DNA of 64,000 bases from Variovorax sp. RA8 (GTDB lineage Bacteria > Pseudomonadota > Gammaproteobacteria > Burkholderiales > Burkholderiaceae_C): positions 4,960,001 through 5,024,000 of the forward strand of contig NZ_LR594662.1 of NCBI RefSeq assembly GCF_901827175.1. Direction: 5' to 3'. The translations under genes were made by a program, and so were the position numbers. Below, piece after piece: positions 1 through 10,350 of the stretch. The notes under the pieces are model-generated. The model saw nothing but the letters and a program-made list of their open reading frames with translations, ran no database searches and was not told where the DNA came from. How positions within the stretch are numbered: the first letter of the stretch is position 1; the number at the start of each line of letters is the position of its first letter.

Positions 1-174
1 GTGCTCACCTTCGTGGTGATCGCCTCGGTGCTCTATCACGTGTGGGTCGGCATGCGCGACATCTGGATGGACTACGTCCAGCCGGTCGGCATCCGTCTCG
101 TCTTGCAGGTTTTCACGATCGTCTGGCTTGTGGCGTGCGCGGGTTGGGCCATTCAAGTGCTCTGGAGAATCTAA
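1..174 (+). CDS. sdhD: Succinate dehydrogenase membrane anchor subunit, 3' end only
   Basis: This open frame runs in from before the window and stops at 172-174, leaving 57 residues. SdhD is one of two small membrane anchors that hold the SdhAB catalytic dimer on the cytoplasmic membrane and help bind heme b and ubiquinone. The visible part has a hydrophobic stretch, then HVWVGMRDIWMDYV, the conserved H-x(3)-G-x-RDIWMDY-type signature of SdhD, then a last membrane helix ending in VLWRI. sdhA follows after five bases, as expected in an sdhCDAB operon. The start codon lies outside the window; the GTG at base 1 is only the window edge. Confidence 0.9.
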   Translation: MLTFVVIASVLYHVWVGMRDIWMDYVQPVGIRLVLQVFTIVWLVACAGWAIQVLWRI

Positions 175-179
175 GCGCC

Positions 180-1991
180 ATGTCCTCCTATACCAAAGAA
201 CAAATCACCAAGCGCAAGTTCGACGTCGTCATCGTCGGCGCCGGCGGATCCGGCATGCGGGCCTCGCTGCAGCTGGCGCGCGCGGGCCTCAACGTGGCCG
301 TGCTCTCGAAGGTCTTCCCGACTCGCTCGCACACCGTGGCCGCCCAGGGCGGCGTGGGCGCATCGCTCGGCAACATGAGCGAAGACAACTGGCACTACCA
401 CTTCTACGACACGATCAAGGGCTCCGACTGGCTCGGCGACCAGGACGCGATCGAATTCATGTGCCGCGAGGCCCCGAAGGTGGTCTACGAGCTCGAGCAC
501 TTCGGCATGCCCTTCGACCGCAACCCGGACGGCACCATCTACCAGCGTCCCTTCGGCGGCCACACGGCCAACTACGGCGAGAAGCCGGTGCAGCGTGCCT
601 GCGCCGCGGCCGACCGCACCGGCCACGCGATGCTGCACACGCTCTACCAGAAGAACGTGGAAGCCCGGACCCAGTTCTTCGTCGAATGGATGGCGCTCGA
701 CCTGATCCGCGACGCCGAGGGCGACGTGGTGGGCGTGACCGCGCTCGAGATGGAAACCGGCGACCTGCACATCCTGCAGGCCAAGACCGTGCTGCTGGCG
801 ACCGGCGGCGCGGGCCGCATCTTCGGCGCCTCGACCAACGCCTTCATCAACACCGGCGACGGCCTCGGCATGGCTGCGCGCTCAGGCATCCCGCTGCAGG
901 ACATGGAGTTCTGGCAGTTCCACCCGACGGGCGTGGCTGGCGCCGGCGTGCTGCTGACCGAGGGCTGCCGCGGCGAAGGGGCGATCCTCATCAACAGCAA
1001 CGGCGAGCGCTTCATGGAGCGCTACGCGCCGACCCTGAAGGACCTGGCGCCGCGCGACTTCGTCTCGCGCTCGATGGACCAGGAGATCAAGGAAGGCCGC
1101 GGATGCGGTCCGAACAAGGACTACGTGCTGCTCAAGATGGACCACCTGGGGGCGGAGACCATCCACAAGCGCCTGCCTTCGGTGTACGAGATCGGCGTCA
1201 ACTTCGCCAACGTCGACATCACCAAGGAGCCGATCCCGGTAGTGCCAACCATCCACTATCAGATGGGCGGCATACCCACCAACATCCACGGTCAGGTCGT
1301 GGTGCAGAAGGGCGAGGACAACAGCGCCGTGATCAACGGCCTGTATGCAGTGGGTGAATGCTCCTGCGTGAGCGTGCACGGCGCCAACCGCCTGGGTACC
1401 AACTCGCTGCTCGACCTGCTGGTGTTCGGCCGCGCGGCCGGCAACCACATCGTCGAGTTCAACGACAAGCACCGCGAGCACAAGCCCCTGCCTGCCGACG
1501 CCGCCGACCGCACGCTGGAGCGCCTGAACCAGCTCGAGGCCTCGACCTCGGGCGAGTACGCGCAGGACGTGGCGGGCGAGATCCGCTCGGTGATGCAGAA
1601 GCATGCCGCCGTGTTCCGCACCCAAGCCTCCATGGACGAAGGCGTCCAGAAGATCGCCGCCGTGCGCTCGCGCGTCGCCGACGTCACGCTCAAGGACAAG
1701 TCGCGCATCTTCAACACGGCACGCATCGAGGCATTGGAAGTCGACAACCTGATCGAGGTGGCGCAGGCCACGATGGTCTCGGCCGCCGCGCGCAAGGAAT
1801 GCCGCGGCGCCCACACGGTGGAGGACTACGAGCGCCCGGCGGACGATCCCGTGGCGCCGCTGGGCCGCGACGACGCGAACTGGATGAAGCACACGCTCTG
1901 GTACAGCGAGGACAACCGCCTGTCGTACAAGCCCGTCAAGCTGCAGCCGCTGACGGTCGACTCCGTGCCGCCCAAGGTCCGCACGTTCTAA
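180..1991 (+). CDS. sdhA: Succinate dehydrogenase flavoprotein subunit
   Basis: SdhA oxidises succinate to fumarate and passes electrons through SdhB to ubiquinone (complex II, TCA cycle), on the cytoplasmic face of the membrane. The 603-residue product has the usual family length. It starts with a dinucleotide-binding motif VVIVGAGGSGMRA, followed by TRSHTVAAQGG, whose His is the covalent FAD site in this family, and LLTEGCRGEGAIL in the active-site region. A longer frame opens at 42, but the ATG at 180 is preceded by GGAGA at 164-168 and begins exactly where SdhA proteins begin (MSSYTKEQ). It follows sdhD by five bases and leads into sdhB, so it is part of the sdh operon. Confidence 0.97.
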   Translation: MSSYTKEQITKRKFDVVIVGAGGSGMRASLQLARAGLNVAVLSKVFPTRSHTVAAQGGVGASLGNMSEDNWHYHFYDTIKGSDWLGDQDAIEFMCREAPKVVYELEHFGMPFDRNPDGTIYQRPFGGHTANYGEKPVQRACAAADRTGHAMLHTLYQKNVEARTQFFVEWMALDLIRDAEGDVVGVTALEMETGDLHILQAKTVLLATGGAGRIFGASTNAFINTGDGLGMAARSGIPLQDMEFWQFHPTGVAGAGVLLTEGCRGEGAILINSNGERFMERYAPTLKDLAPRDFVSRSMDQEIKEGRGCGPNKDYVLLKMDHLGAETIHKRLPSVYEIGVNFANVDITKEPIPVVPTIHYQMGGIPTNIHGQVVVQKGEDNSAVINGLYAVGECSCVSVHGANRLGTNSLLDLLVFGRAAGNHIVEFNDKHREHKPLPADAADRTLERLNQLEASTSGEYAQDVAGEIRSVMQKHAAVFRTQASMDEGVQKIAAVRSRVADVTLKDKSRIFNTARIEALEVDNLIEVAQATMVSAAARKECRGAHTVEDYERPADDPVAPLGRDDANWMKHTLWYSEDNRLSYKPVKLQPLTVDSVPPKVRTF

Positions 1992-2014
1992 GAACACATC
2001 ACAAGGTTTTCACG

Positions 2015-2716
2015 ATGAAGCGCACATTCCAGATCTACCGCTACGACCCGGACAAGGACGCCAAGCCCTACATGCAGACAGTGGAGGTCGAGCTCGACGG
2101 CCACGAGCGCATGCTGCTCGATGCCCTCATGAAGATCAAGGCGCAGGATCCGTCGCTGTCCTTCCGCCGCTCCTGCCGCGAGGGCGTCTGCGGCTCGGAC
2201 GCGATGAACATCAACGGCAAGAACGGCCTGGCCTGCCTGACCAACATGAACACGCTCAAGGGCACGGTGGTGTTGAAGCCGCTGCCAGGCCTGCCGGTGA
2301 TCCGCGACCTGATCGTGGACATGACGCAGTTCTTCAAGCAGTACAACTCGATCAAGCCCTACCTCCAGAACGACACGGTGCCGCCCGAGAAGGAGCGTCT
2401 GCAGTCGCCCGAGGAGCGCGACGAGCTCAACGGCCTGTACGAGTGCATCCTGTGCGCGAGCTGCTCGACCAGCTGCCCGAGCTTCTGGTGGAACCCGGAC
2501 AAGTTCGTCGGGCCAGCCGGCCTGCTGCAGGCCTACCGCTTCATCGCCGACAGCCGCGACGAAGCGACCGCCGAGCGCCTGGACAACCTCGAAGACCCGT
2601 ACCGCCTGTTCCGCTGCCACACGATCATGAACTGCGTGGACGTGTGCCCGAAGAGCCTGAATCCCACCAAGGCCATCGGCAAGATCAAGGAACTGATGGT
2701 GCGCCGCGCCATCTAG
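2015..2716 (+). CDS. sdhB: Succinate dehydrogenase iron-sulfur subunit
   Basis: SdhB carries three iron-sulfur clusters that relay electrons from the SdhA flavin to ubiquinone. The 233-residue protein shows all three cysteine sets: SCREGVCGSDAMNINGKNGL then AC for the [2Fe-2S] cluster, CILCASCSTSCPSFWW for the [4Fe-4S] cluster, and CHTIMNCVDVCPKSLNP completing the [3Fe-4S] and [4Fe-4S] sites. The start at 2015 (MKRTFQIYRY) fits the family; the open frame upstream of it is only the shifted shadow of sdhA. It lies 23 bases after sdhA and 17 bases before sdhE. Confidence 0.97.
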   Translation: MKRTFQIYRYDPDKDAKPYMQTVEVELDGHERMLLDALMKIKAQDPSLSFRRSCREGVCGSDAMNINGKNGLACLTNMNTLKGTVVLKPLPGLPVIRDLIVDMTQFFKQYNSIKPYLQNDTVPPEKERLQSPEERDELNGLYECILCASCSTSCPSFWWNPDKFVGPAGLLQAYRFIADSRDEATAERLDNLEDPYRLFRCHTIMNCVDVCPKSLNPTKAIGKIKELMVRRAI

Positions 2717-2733
2717 CCATTTGTGCGAACCCC

Positions 2734-3036
2734 ATGCAATCCGCCGCCGACCTCGACCAGCCGATCAGCGAACGCGCGCTGAGCAAGCTCAAGTGGCGTT
2801 GCCGGCGCGGCTTGCTCGAAAACGACCTGTTCATCGCCCGCTTCTTCGAGTTGCATGAGCAAGGTCTGACCTGCGGGCAGGCGCAGGCCATGGAGACATT
2901 GATGGACCTGTCGGACAACGATCTGCTCGACCTCTTGCTTCGAAGAAAGGAGCCCGAGCCCGGATGGGCCGGCGCCGAAGTGATCGAACTGTTGCAGCTG
3001 ATGCGTACCGAGGGCGCGCACCCCCTCTCATCTTGA
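2734..3036 (+). CDS. sdhE: FAD assembly factor SdhE (YgfY/CptB family)
   Basis: SdhE is a small cytoplasmic chaperone that promotes covalent attachment of FAD to SdhA. The 100-residue product carries the family signature RGLLENDLFIARFF, an RGxxExD motif, in a compact all-helical fold. Its position between sdhB and gltA is the usual betaproteobacterial arrangement and supports cotranscription with the enzyme it matures. In enterobacteria the neighbour of sdhE is ygfX (cptA); here a YgfX-like protein is encoded about 32 kb away, next to rpoE (34737-35222). Confidence 0.93.
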   Translation: MQSAADLDQPISERALSKLKWRCRRGLLENDLFIARFFELHEQGLTCGQAQAMETLMDLSDNDLLDLLLRRKEPEPGWAGAEVIELLQLMRTEGAHPLSS

Positions 3037-3059
3037 TCATTTTTTGAAAGACACTCGCA

Positions 3060-4370
<1,311 letters not shown>

Positions 4371-4392
4371 TCGTTCGCGGCGCTCACGCGGG

Positions 4393-4416
4393 AAAGCTGC
4401 CCTCGGGCAGCTTTTC
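4393..4416 (+). terminator. Rho-independent terminator after gltA
   Basis: AAAGCTGCC (4393-4401) pairs perfectly with GGCAGCTTT (4406-4414) around a CTCG loop; the right arm ends in TTTT. It sits just after gltA and should end the sdh-gltA transcript before the small lipoprotein gene. Confidence 0.8.
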
Positions 4417-4490
4417 TGCGTTTTGGCTGACACACGGCATCGAGCGGGGGGCGCACGCTGCGTAGCACTTTTTAACGAAGGAGTTATGCC

Positions 4491-4631
4491 ATGAAGAAGC
4501 TTGCCGCACTGTTTGCCGTTGCGTTCACCCTGGCTGTGCCGCTGGCCGGCTGCAATACCTGGAAGGGCGCTGGCCAGGATGTGCAGAAGGCTGGGGAAAA
4601 GATGGAAGACGCGGGGAAGAAGCGGCAATAA
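4491..4631 (+). CDS. ecn: Entericidin-type small lipoprotein
   Basis: This is a 46-residue ORF with a strong ribosome site (AAGGAG, 4478-4483, seven bases before the ATG). It begins with a basic n-region, a hydrophobic core and the lipobox LAGC (Cys21), so it should be a lipoprotein with a mature part of only 26 residues. The mature part, starting CNTWKGAGQDVQKAGEKMED, matches the entericidin A/B pattern of a short amphipathic, Lys/Glu-rich helix. Entericidins are small cell-envelope lipoproteins, described in enterobacteria as a toxin-antidote pair. Only one is seen here, so a toxin role cannot be assumed. It lies alone between the gltA terminator and the LysR gene. Confidence 0.85.
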   Translation: MKKLAALFAVAFTLAVPLAGCNTWKGAGQDVQKAGEKMEDAGKKRQ

Positions 4632-4759
4632 GCCCGACGGTGCCCGCGATTGCACATCGCATGCGGGTACCCGTGTCATCGCGCATCGCGATGACCCCAC
4701 ACTAAAAACCAGCGGAAAATAGAGGCCTCCATCTCCTTACGAGATGCCAGTGCCTCTCC

Positions 4760-5704
4760 ATGATTTCATCCGAACGCAGCTTCGCTCGCCGCATCGACCT
4801 CACGTCGCTGCAGTTGTTCGTGGCCGTTTGCGAGCTCGGCAGCATCGGCCGGGCGGCGGAACGCGAATTCATCGCCGCTTCGGCGATCAGCAAGCGGCTG
4901 TCGGACTTGGAAGCCACCCTTGGCACGCCCCTGCTTTACCGCCACGCGCGTGGCGTCGACCTGACGCCGGCGGGCGAGAGCCTGCTGCACCATGCACGCT
5001 CGGTGCTCTACAGCCTGGAGAAGATGCAGGGCGAACTGAGCGAATACGCCGACGGTGTGCGCGGCCATGTGCGCGTGCACGCCAACATTTCGGCCATCGT
5101 GCAGTTCCTGCCCGAGGACCTGGGCGCCTTCACGCGCGAGCACGACGCCATCAAGATCGACCTCGAGGAGCATCTCAGCAGCGAAGTGGTGCGCGCGGTG
5201 CACGAAGGCGCGGCCGACCTCGGCATCTGCCACATGCCCGAGGGCGCAAACGAGTTGCAGAGCCTGCTCTATCGACATGACACCCTGATGCTGATCGCGC
5301 CCCCCGGGCATCCGCTCGCCGGCCGCGGTGCGATCGACTTCGCCGATTCGCTGGCCTTCGATCACGTCGGCCTGCACACCAACAGCTCCATCTACGTAGC
5401 GATGCACCAGGCGGCGCTGGCGGCCGGCCGCACCATCAAGCTGCGCATCCATGTCACCGGGCTTGACGCCATGTGCCGCATGATCGAGAACGGCCTGGGC
5501 GTCGGCGTGATGCCGCAACGCGCCTTCGAGCTGATGCAGGGCGGCATCGGTCGTGGGCTGAGCAGCATTGCGCTCAAAGACGCCTGGGCCGCACGCGAGA
5601 TCCGGCTGGTGGCACGCGACTTTTCCACACTGCCGGTCGCGGCGCGCACCCTGGTCAAGCACCTGCAGGCGCCCGACGCGGCGGCTGATCCGCTGGCGGC
5701 CTGA
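4760..5704 (+). CDS. LysR-family transcriptional regulator
   Basis: The 314-residue protein has the standard LysR layout. An N-terminal winged helix-turn-helix spans about residues 14-75 (LQLFVAVCELGSIGRAAERE, then SAISKRLSDLEATLGTPLLY and LTPAGE), followed by a periplasmic-binding-protein-like effector domain to the C-terminus. It is transcribed in the same direction as leuC, 46 bases upstream, not divergently as is usual for LysR genes and their main target. Control of leuCDB, of gltA or of itself are all possible. No ligand can be inferred. The N-terminus of the ATG start at 4760 fits the family; no clear ribosome site is visible. Confidence 0.9.
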   Translation: MISSERSFARRIDLTSLQLFVAVCELGSIGRAAEREFIAASAISKRLSDLEATLGTPLLYRHARGVDLTPAGESLLHHARSVLYSLEKMQGELSEYADGVRGHVRVHANISAIVQFLPEDLGAFTREHDAIKIDLEEHLSSEVVRAVHEGAADLGICHMPEGANELQSLLYRHDTLMLIAPPGHPLAGRGAIDFADSLAFDHVGLHTNSSIYVAMHQAALAAGRTIKLRIHVTGLDAMCRMIENGLGVGVMPQRAFELMQGGIGRGLSSIALKDAWAAREIRLVARDFSTLPVAARTLVKHLQAPDAAADPLAA

Positions 5705-5750
5705 GGCCGGATAGGCAGACAATTCCCTCCCCACGAAAGAGACCATCACC

Positions 5751-7172
5751 ATGGCACGCACGCTCTACGACAAGCTCTGGGACGAACACGTCGTCCACAC
5801 CGAGGAAGACGGCACCTCGATCCTGTACATCGATCGCCACCTGGTCCACGAAGTGACCAGCCCTCAGGCCTTCGAGGGGCTGCGCGAGGCAGGCCGCAAG
5901 CTGTGGCGCATCAGCTCGGTGGTCGCGACCGCCGACCACAACACGCCCACCACGCACTGGGAGCGCGGCTACGACGGCATCGAGGATCCGATCAGCAAAG
6001 AACAGATCACAACTCTGGACACCAACATCAAGGAGTTCGGCGCAGCCGCCTTCTTCCCCTTCCTTAGCAAGCGCCAGGGCATCGTCCACGTGATCGGGCC
6101 CGAGTCGGGCGCCACGCTGCCGGGCATGACCGTCGTGTGCGGCGATTCGCACACTTCCACGCATGGGGCCTTCGGCGCGCTGGCGCACGGCATCGGCACC
6201 AGCGAGGTCGAGCACGTGATGGCCACGCAGACGCTGCTGGCGAAGAAGGCCAAGAACATGCTCGTCAAGGTCGAGGGCAAGCTCGCGCCCGGCTGCACCG
6301 CCAAGGACATCGTGCTGGCCATCATCGGCCGCATCGGCACGGCAGGGGGCACCGGCTACACCATCGAGTTCGCCGGCTCGGCGATCCGCGATCTCAGCAT
6401 GGAAGGCCGCATGACAGTCTGCAACATGGCGATCGAGGCCGGCGCGCGCGCCGGGCTGGTGGCGGTGGACGAGAAGACCATCGCCTACATCCAGGGCCGG
6501 CCCCTGGCGCCGACCGGCATCGAATGGACCCAGGCGGTCGAGTACTGGAAGACGTTGCAGTCTGACCCGGGCGCGCATTTCGATACCGTGGTCGAGCTCG
6601 ACGCGACGCAGATCAGGCCCCAGGTCACCTGGGGCACGTCGCCCGAGATGGTGGTGCCCGTGGATGGCCGCGTGCCGGACCCCGACAAGGAAAAGGATGC
6701 GAGCAAGCGCGGCGCCATCGAGCGCGCCCTGAGCTATATGGGCCTCGAGCCGAACAAGGCCATGAACGACATCTTCATCGACAAGGTCTTCATCGGCTCG
6801 TGCACCAACAGCCGCATCGAGGACATGCGCGAGGCCGCTGCCATGGTCAAGAAGCTGGGCCAGAAGGTCGCGAAGAACGTCAAGCTCGCGATGGTGGTGC
6901 CTGGCTCCGGCCTTGTGAAGGAACAGGCCGAGCGTGAAGGCCTGGACCAGATCTTCAAGGCCGCAGGCTTCGAATGGCGCGAGCCCGGTTGCTCGATGTG
7001 CCTGGCGATGAACGCCGACCGGCTGGAGCCCGGCGAGCGCTGCGCCTCGACCAGCAATCGCAACTTCGAAGGCCGGCAGGGCGCCGGCGGCCGAACCCAT
7101 CTCGTGAGCCCGGCCATGGCCGCGGCAGCCGCGGTGCACGGCCATTTCGTCGACGTTCGCCAATTCGCCTGA
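5751..7172 (+). CDS. leuC: 3-isopropylmalate dehydratase large subunit
   Basis: LeuC with LeuD isomerises 2-isopropylmalate to 3-isopropylmalate in leucine synthesis. The 473-residue product is an aconitase-fold protein. The three cysteines that hold the [4Fe-4S] cluster are present: Cys351 in [12 protein letters not shown], and Cys414 and Cys417 in [32 protein letters not shown] is the other hallmark of the family. The start at 5751 gives the typical N-terminus [13 protein letters not shown]. leuD follows after 12 bases. Confidence 0.97.
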   Translation: MARTLYDKLWDEHVVHTEEDGTSILYIDRHLVHEVTSPQAFEGLREAGRKLWRISSVVATADHNTPTTHWERGYDGIEDPISKEQITTLDTNIKEFGAAAFFPFLSKRQGIVHVIGPESGATLPGMTVVCGDSHTSTHGAFGALAHGIGTSEVEHVMATQTLLAKKAKNMLVKVEGKLAPGCTAKDIVLAIIGRIGTAGGTGYTIEFAGSAIRDLSMEGRMTVCNMAIEAGARAGLVAVDEKTIAYIQGRPLAPTGIEWTQAVEYWKTLQSDPGAHFDTVVELDATQIRPQVTWGTSPEMVVPVDGRVPDPDKEKDASKRGAIERALSYMGLEPNKAMNDIFIDKVFIGSCTNSRIEDMREAAAMVKKLGQKVAKNVKLAMVVPGSGLVKEQAEREGLDQIFKAAGFEWREPGCSMCLAMNADRLEPGERCASTSNRNFEGRQGAGGRTHLVSPAMAAAAAVHGHFVDVRQFA

Positions 7173-7184
7173 GGAGCCAAGACC

Positions 7185-7835
7185 ATGCAGAAATTCACCG
7201 TCCACAAAGGCCTCGTGGCACCGATGGATCGCGAGAACGTCGACACCGACGCCATCATTCCCAAGCAGTTCCTGAAGTCGATCAGGAAGACCGGCTTCGG
7301 CCCCAACCTGTTCGACGCCTGGCGCTACCTCGATCCGGGCGAGCCGGGCCAGGATCCGGCATCGCGCAAGCCCAACCCCGACTTCGTGCTCAACCAGCCA
7401 CGCTATGCGGGTGCCTCCATTCTGCTGGCACGCCAGAACTTCGGCTGCGGCTCCTCGCGCGAGCACGCGCCCTGGGCACTCGACCAGTACGGCTTCCGCG
7501 CCATCATCGCGCCGAGCTATGCGGACATCTTCTTCAACAACAGCTTCAAGAACGGGCTGCTGCCCATCGTGCTGTCCGAGTCGCAGGTGGCCCAGCTCTT
7601 CGACGAGACCTTCGCCTTCCCGGGCTACAGCCTGACCATCGACCTCGAGCGCCAGGTCGTGGTCAAGCCCGACGGCAGCGAGATCGCCTTCGATGTGCAG
7701 GCCTTCCGCAAGTACTGCCTGATCAACGGACTGGACGACATCGGCCTGACCCTGCGACACAAGGACAAGATCCAGGCCTTCGAGGCCGAGCGCCTGGCCC
7801 GGAAGCCCTGGCTGGCACACCAGCTGATCGGCTGA
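7185..7835 (+). CDS. leuD: 3-isopropylmalate dehydratase small subunit
   Basis: LeuD is the swivelling small subunit of isopropylmalate isomerase and completes the LeuC active site. The 216-residue product shows [15 protein letters not shown] near the N-terminus and [13 protein letters not shown] in the middle, both diagnostic of the aconitase swivel domain. Length matches stand-alone LeuD proteins. It lies 12 bases after leuC and 28 bases before leuB in one leucine operon. Confidence 0.97.
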   Translation: MQKFTVHKGLVAPMDRENVDTDAIIPKQFLKSIRKTGFGPNLFDAWRYLDPGEPGQDPASRKPNPDFVLNQPRYAGASILLARQNFGCGSSREHAPWALDQYGFRAIIAPSYADIFFNNSFKNGLLPIVLSESQVAQLFDETFAFPGYSLTIDLERQVVVKPDGSEIAFDVQAFRKYCLINGLDDIGLTLRHKDKIQAFEAERLARKPWLAHQLIG

Positions 7836-7863
7836 ACCCTTTCCATTTCTTCAGAACGACTTC

Positions 7864-8952
7864 ATGAAAATCGCAGTTCTTCCCGGTGACGGCATCGGCA
7901 CCGAAATCGTGGCCGAGGCCATCCGCGTGCTCGACACGCTGGACCTGTCCTTCGAGATGGAAACCGCCCTGGTCGGCGGCGCGGGCTACGAAGCCCACGG
8001 GCATCCGTTGCCAGAATCCACGCTCAAGCTGGCCAAGGAGGCTGACGCGGTGCTGTTCGGCGCCGTGGGCGACTGGAAGTACGACAAGCTGGAGCGCTCG
8101 CTACGGCCCGAGCAGGCGATCCTCGGCCTGCGCAAGAACCTGGGCCTGTTCGCCAACTTCCGCCCGGCGATCTGCTACGAGCAGTTGGTCGACGCCTCCA
8201 GCCTCAAGCCCGAACTGATCGCGGGCCTGGACATCCTGATCATCCGCGAGCTCACCGGCGACATCTACTTCGGCCAGCCACGCGGCCGCCGCACGGCACC
8301 AGATGGCCATTTCCCTGGCTCCGAGGAGGCCTTCGACACGATGCGCTACTCCCGCCCGGAGATCGAGCGCATCGCCCATGTCGCCTTCCAGGCCGCGCGC
8401 AAGCGCAGCAAGCGGGTGACCAGCGTGGACAAGGCCAACGTGCTCGAGACCTTCCAGCTCTGGAAGGACGTGGTGAGCGAAGTGGGCAAGGAATATCCCG
8501 ACGTCGAGCTCGACCACATGTACGTGGACAACGCCGCGATGCAGCTGGTCAAGGCGCCCAAGAAGTTCGATGTGGTGGTCACGGGCAATATGTTCGGCGA
8601 CATCCTCTCCGACGAGGCGGCCATGCTGACCGGCTCGATCGGAATGCTGCCCTCGGCCTCGCTCAATTCGAGCAACCAGGGCCTCTACGAGCCTAGCCAC
8701 GGCAGCGCCCCCGACATTGCGGGCAAAGGGGTTGCCAATCCTTTGGCTACAATCCTGTCCGCTGCCATGATGCTCCGCTTCTCCCTGAACCAAGCCGAGG
8801 CTGCCGACCGGATCGAGTCGGCGGTCAAGCACGTGCTGGCGCAGGGCCTGCGGACGGCGGACATCTGGTCGGAGGGCACGACCCGAGTCGGCACGCGCGA
8901 GATGGGCGACGCCGTGGTGGCAGCCATCACCAAAAAGACGATTACCGGCTAA
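7864..8952 (+). CDS. leuB: 3-isopropylmalate dehydrogenase
   Basis: LeuB oxidatively decarboxylates 3-isopropylmalate with NAD+ to 2-oxoisocaproate in the leucine pathway. The 362-residue product begins with the family start [15 protein letters not shown] and contains the signature [20 protein letters not shown], which carries the metal- and substrate-binding aspartates. It is the last leucine gene of the cluster. leuA is not adjacent. asd follows 90 bases later, beyond a GC-rich hairpin. Confidence 0.97.
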   Translation: MKIAVLPGDGIGTEIVAEAIRVLDTLDLSFEMETALVGGAGYEAHGHPLPESTLKLAKEADAVLFGAVGDWKYDKLERSLRPEQAILGLRKNLGLFANFRPAICYEQLVDASSLKPELIAGLDILIIRELTGDIYFGQPRGRRTAPDGHFPGSEEAFDTMRYSRPEIERIAHVAFQAARKRSKRVTSVDKANVLETFQLWKDVVSEVGKEYPDVELDHMYVDNAAMQLVKAPKKFDVVVTGNMFGDILSDEAAMLTGSIGMLPSASLNSSNQGLYEPSHGSAPDIAGKGVANPLATILSAAMMLRFSLNQAEAADRIESAVKHVLAQGLRTADIWSEGTTRVGTREMGDAVVAAITKKTITG

Positions 8953-8977
8953 CCGCAGCCCGTTTCGTCATGCCCTT

Positions 8978-8997
8978 CCCGGCTCTGACGAGCCGGG
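8978..8997. other. Hairpin between leuB and asd
   Basis: CCCGGCTC (8978-8985) pairs perfectly with GAGCCGGG (8990-8997) around a TGAC loop. No T-run follows on the plus strand, so a classical terminator is not supported. It may be a processing or pause site between leuB and asd. Confidence 0.4.
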
Positions 8998-9042
8998 TGC
9001 CAAAAAAGACGACTTTCTTTTTTCACAAGGGCAAACTGAAAA

Positions 9043-10185
9043 ATGGCGAACGCAACTCAACCTCTGGTCGGTCTCGTCGGCTGGCGCGGCATGGTCGGCT
9101 CGGTCCTGATGGACCGCATGCAGGCTGAAGGCGACTTCCAACTGATCGAGCCGCTGTTCTTCTCCACCTCCAACGCCGGCGGCAAGGCCCCGGCGATGGC
9201 GAAGAACGAGAGCACCCTGAAGGACGCGCACGACATCGAGGCGCTCAAGAAGTGCGACATCGTCATCACCGCCCAGGGCGGCGATTACACCAGCGCAGTC
9301 TTCCCCAAGCTGCGCGCCGCGGGCTGGAACGGCCACTGGATCGACGCCGCCTCCACCTTGCGCATGAACGATGACGCCATCATCGTGCTCGACCCGGTCA
9401 ACCTGCCGGTGATCCAGAAGGCGCTCGCCAAGGGCGGCAAGAACTGGATCGGCGGCAACTGCACCGTCAGCTGCATGCTGATGGGCGTCGGTGCCCTCTA
9501 CAAGGCCGGCCTGGTCGAATGGATGACCAGCATGACTTACCAGGCGGCCTCGGGCGGTGGTGCCCAGCACATGCGCGAGCTCCTCGCACAGTTCGGTAGC
9601 CTGCACGGCGAGGTGCGCGCGCTACTGGACGATCCGAAGTCTGCCATCCTCGAGATCGACCGCAAGGTGCTGGCCCGCCAACAATCCCTGAGCACCAGCG
9701 AGACCGCCAACTTCGGGGTGCCGCTCGGTGGCAGCCTGATCCCATGGATCGACAAGGACCTGGGCGACGGCACCAGCAAGGAAGAATGGAAGGCCGGCGC
9801 AGAGACCAACAAGATCCTCGGCCAGGGTGCAGCTTTCGGAACTGCCGCCACGCCGGTCGACGGCTTCTGTGTGCGCGTCGGCGCGATGCGTTGCCACAGT
9901 CAAGCGCTGACCTTCAAACTCAAGAAGGATGTGCCCCTGGCGGACATCGAGGCGCTGATCGCCAACGACAACGCCTGGGCCAAGGTGGTGCCGAATACCC
10001 GCGAATCCACGATGCGGGACCTGACTCCAGTCGCGGTGACCGGCACGATGAACATCCCCGTCGGCCGCTTGCGCAAGCTTGCGATGGGCCCAGAATACCT
10101 GGGTGCCTTCACCATCGGCGACCAGTTGCTGTGGGGAGCGGCGGAACCGCTGCGGCGCATGCTGCGCATCCTGCTCGAGGCCTGA
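9043..10185 (+). CDS. asd: Aspartate-semialdehyde dehydrogenase
   Basis: Asd reduces aspartyl phosphate to aspartate semialdehyde, the branch point to lysine/diaminopimelate, threonine and methionine. The 380-residue product has the N-terminal NADP-binding segment [18 protein letters not shown] and the active-site segment [12 protein letters not shown] with the catalytic Cys. It matches the longer Gram-negative Asd type. It follows leuB after 90 bases, so it may share the leucine transcript or have its own promoter; no convincing promoter was found in the gap. Confidence 0.96.
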   Translation: MANATQPLVGLVGWRGMVGSVLMDRMQAEGDFQLIEPLFFSTSNAGGKAPAMAKNESTLKDAHDIEALKKCDIVITAQGGDYTSAVFPKLRAAGWNGHWIDAASTLRMNDDAIIVLDPVNLPVIQKALAKGGKNWIGGNCTVSCMLMGVGALYKAGLVEWMTSMTYQAASGGGAQHMRELLAQFGSLHGEVRALLDDPKSAILEIDRKVLARQQSLSTSETANFGVPLGGSLIPWIDKDLGDGTSKEEWKAGAETNKILGQGAAFGTAATPVDGFCVRVGAMRCHSQALTFKLKKDVPLADIEALIANDNAWAKVVPNTRESTMRDLTPVAVTGTMNIPVGRLRKLAMGPEYLGAFTIGDQLLWGAAEPLRRMLRILLEA

Positions 10186-10190
10186 TGCGG

Positions 10191-10218
10191 CGTCGGGCGC
10201 TCTCCGGGGTGCCCGACG
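10191..10218 (+). terminator. Probable terminator or strong hairpin after asd
   Basis: CGTCGGGC (10191-10198) pairs perfectly with GCCCGACG (10211-10218) with a 12-base loop, five bases after the asd stop. Only TT follows, so intrinsic termination may be weak. A second small hairpin, GTTGC-GATGCA-GCAAC followed by GCAAAAA, overlaps its right edge. Confidence 0.5.
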
Positions 10219-10350
10219 TTGCGATGCAGCAACGCAAAAATGGCGCCGAAGTTGGCACGCACTGGGTAGATAAGGCCTGTCGCCTTGTCAGTGCGGGGCG
10301 ATGATGTTAACGTCCTCTTACACTTTTGGGCCCAATTGCCCTCTACCAGC

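Noticed and set aside
5655-7820. 721-codon open frame antisense to leuC and leuD
   Set aside because: It mirrors leuC/leuD in a GC-rich genome, is rich in His/Arg/Gly/Val without any recognisable domain, and the plus-strand genes have full catalytic motifs.
8748-8753. TACAAT box at the end of leuB as an asd promoter
   Set aside because: No -35 hexamer at a suitable distance (the 17-base position is A/G-rich) and it is 290 bases from asd.
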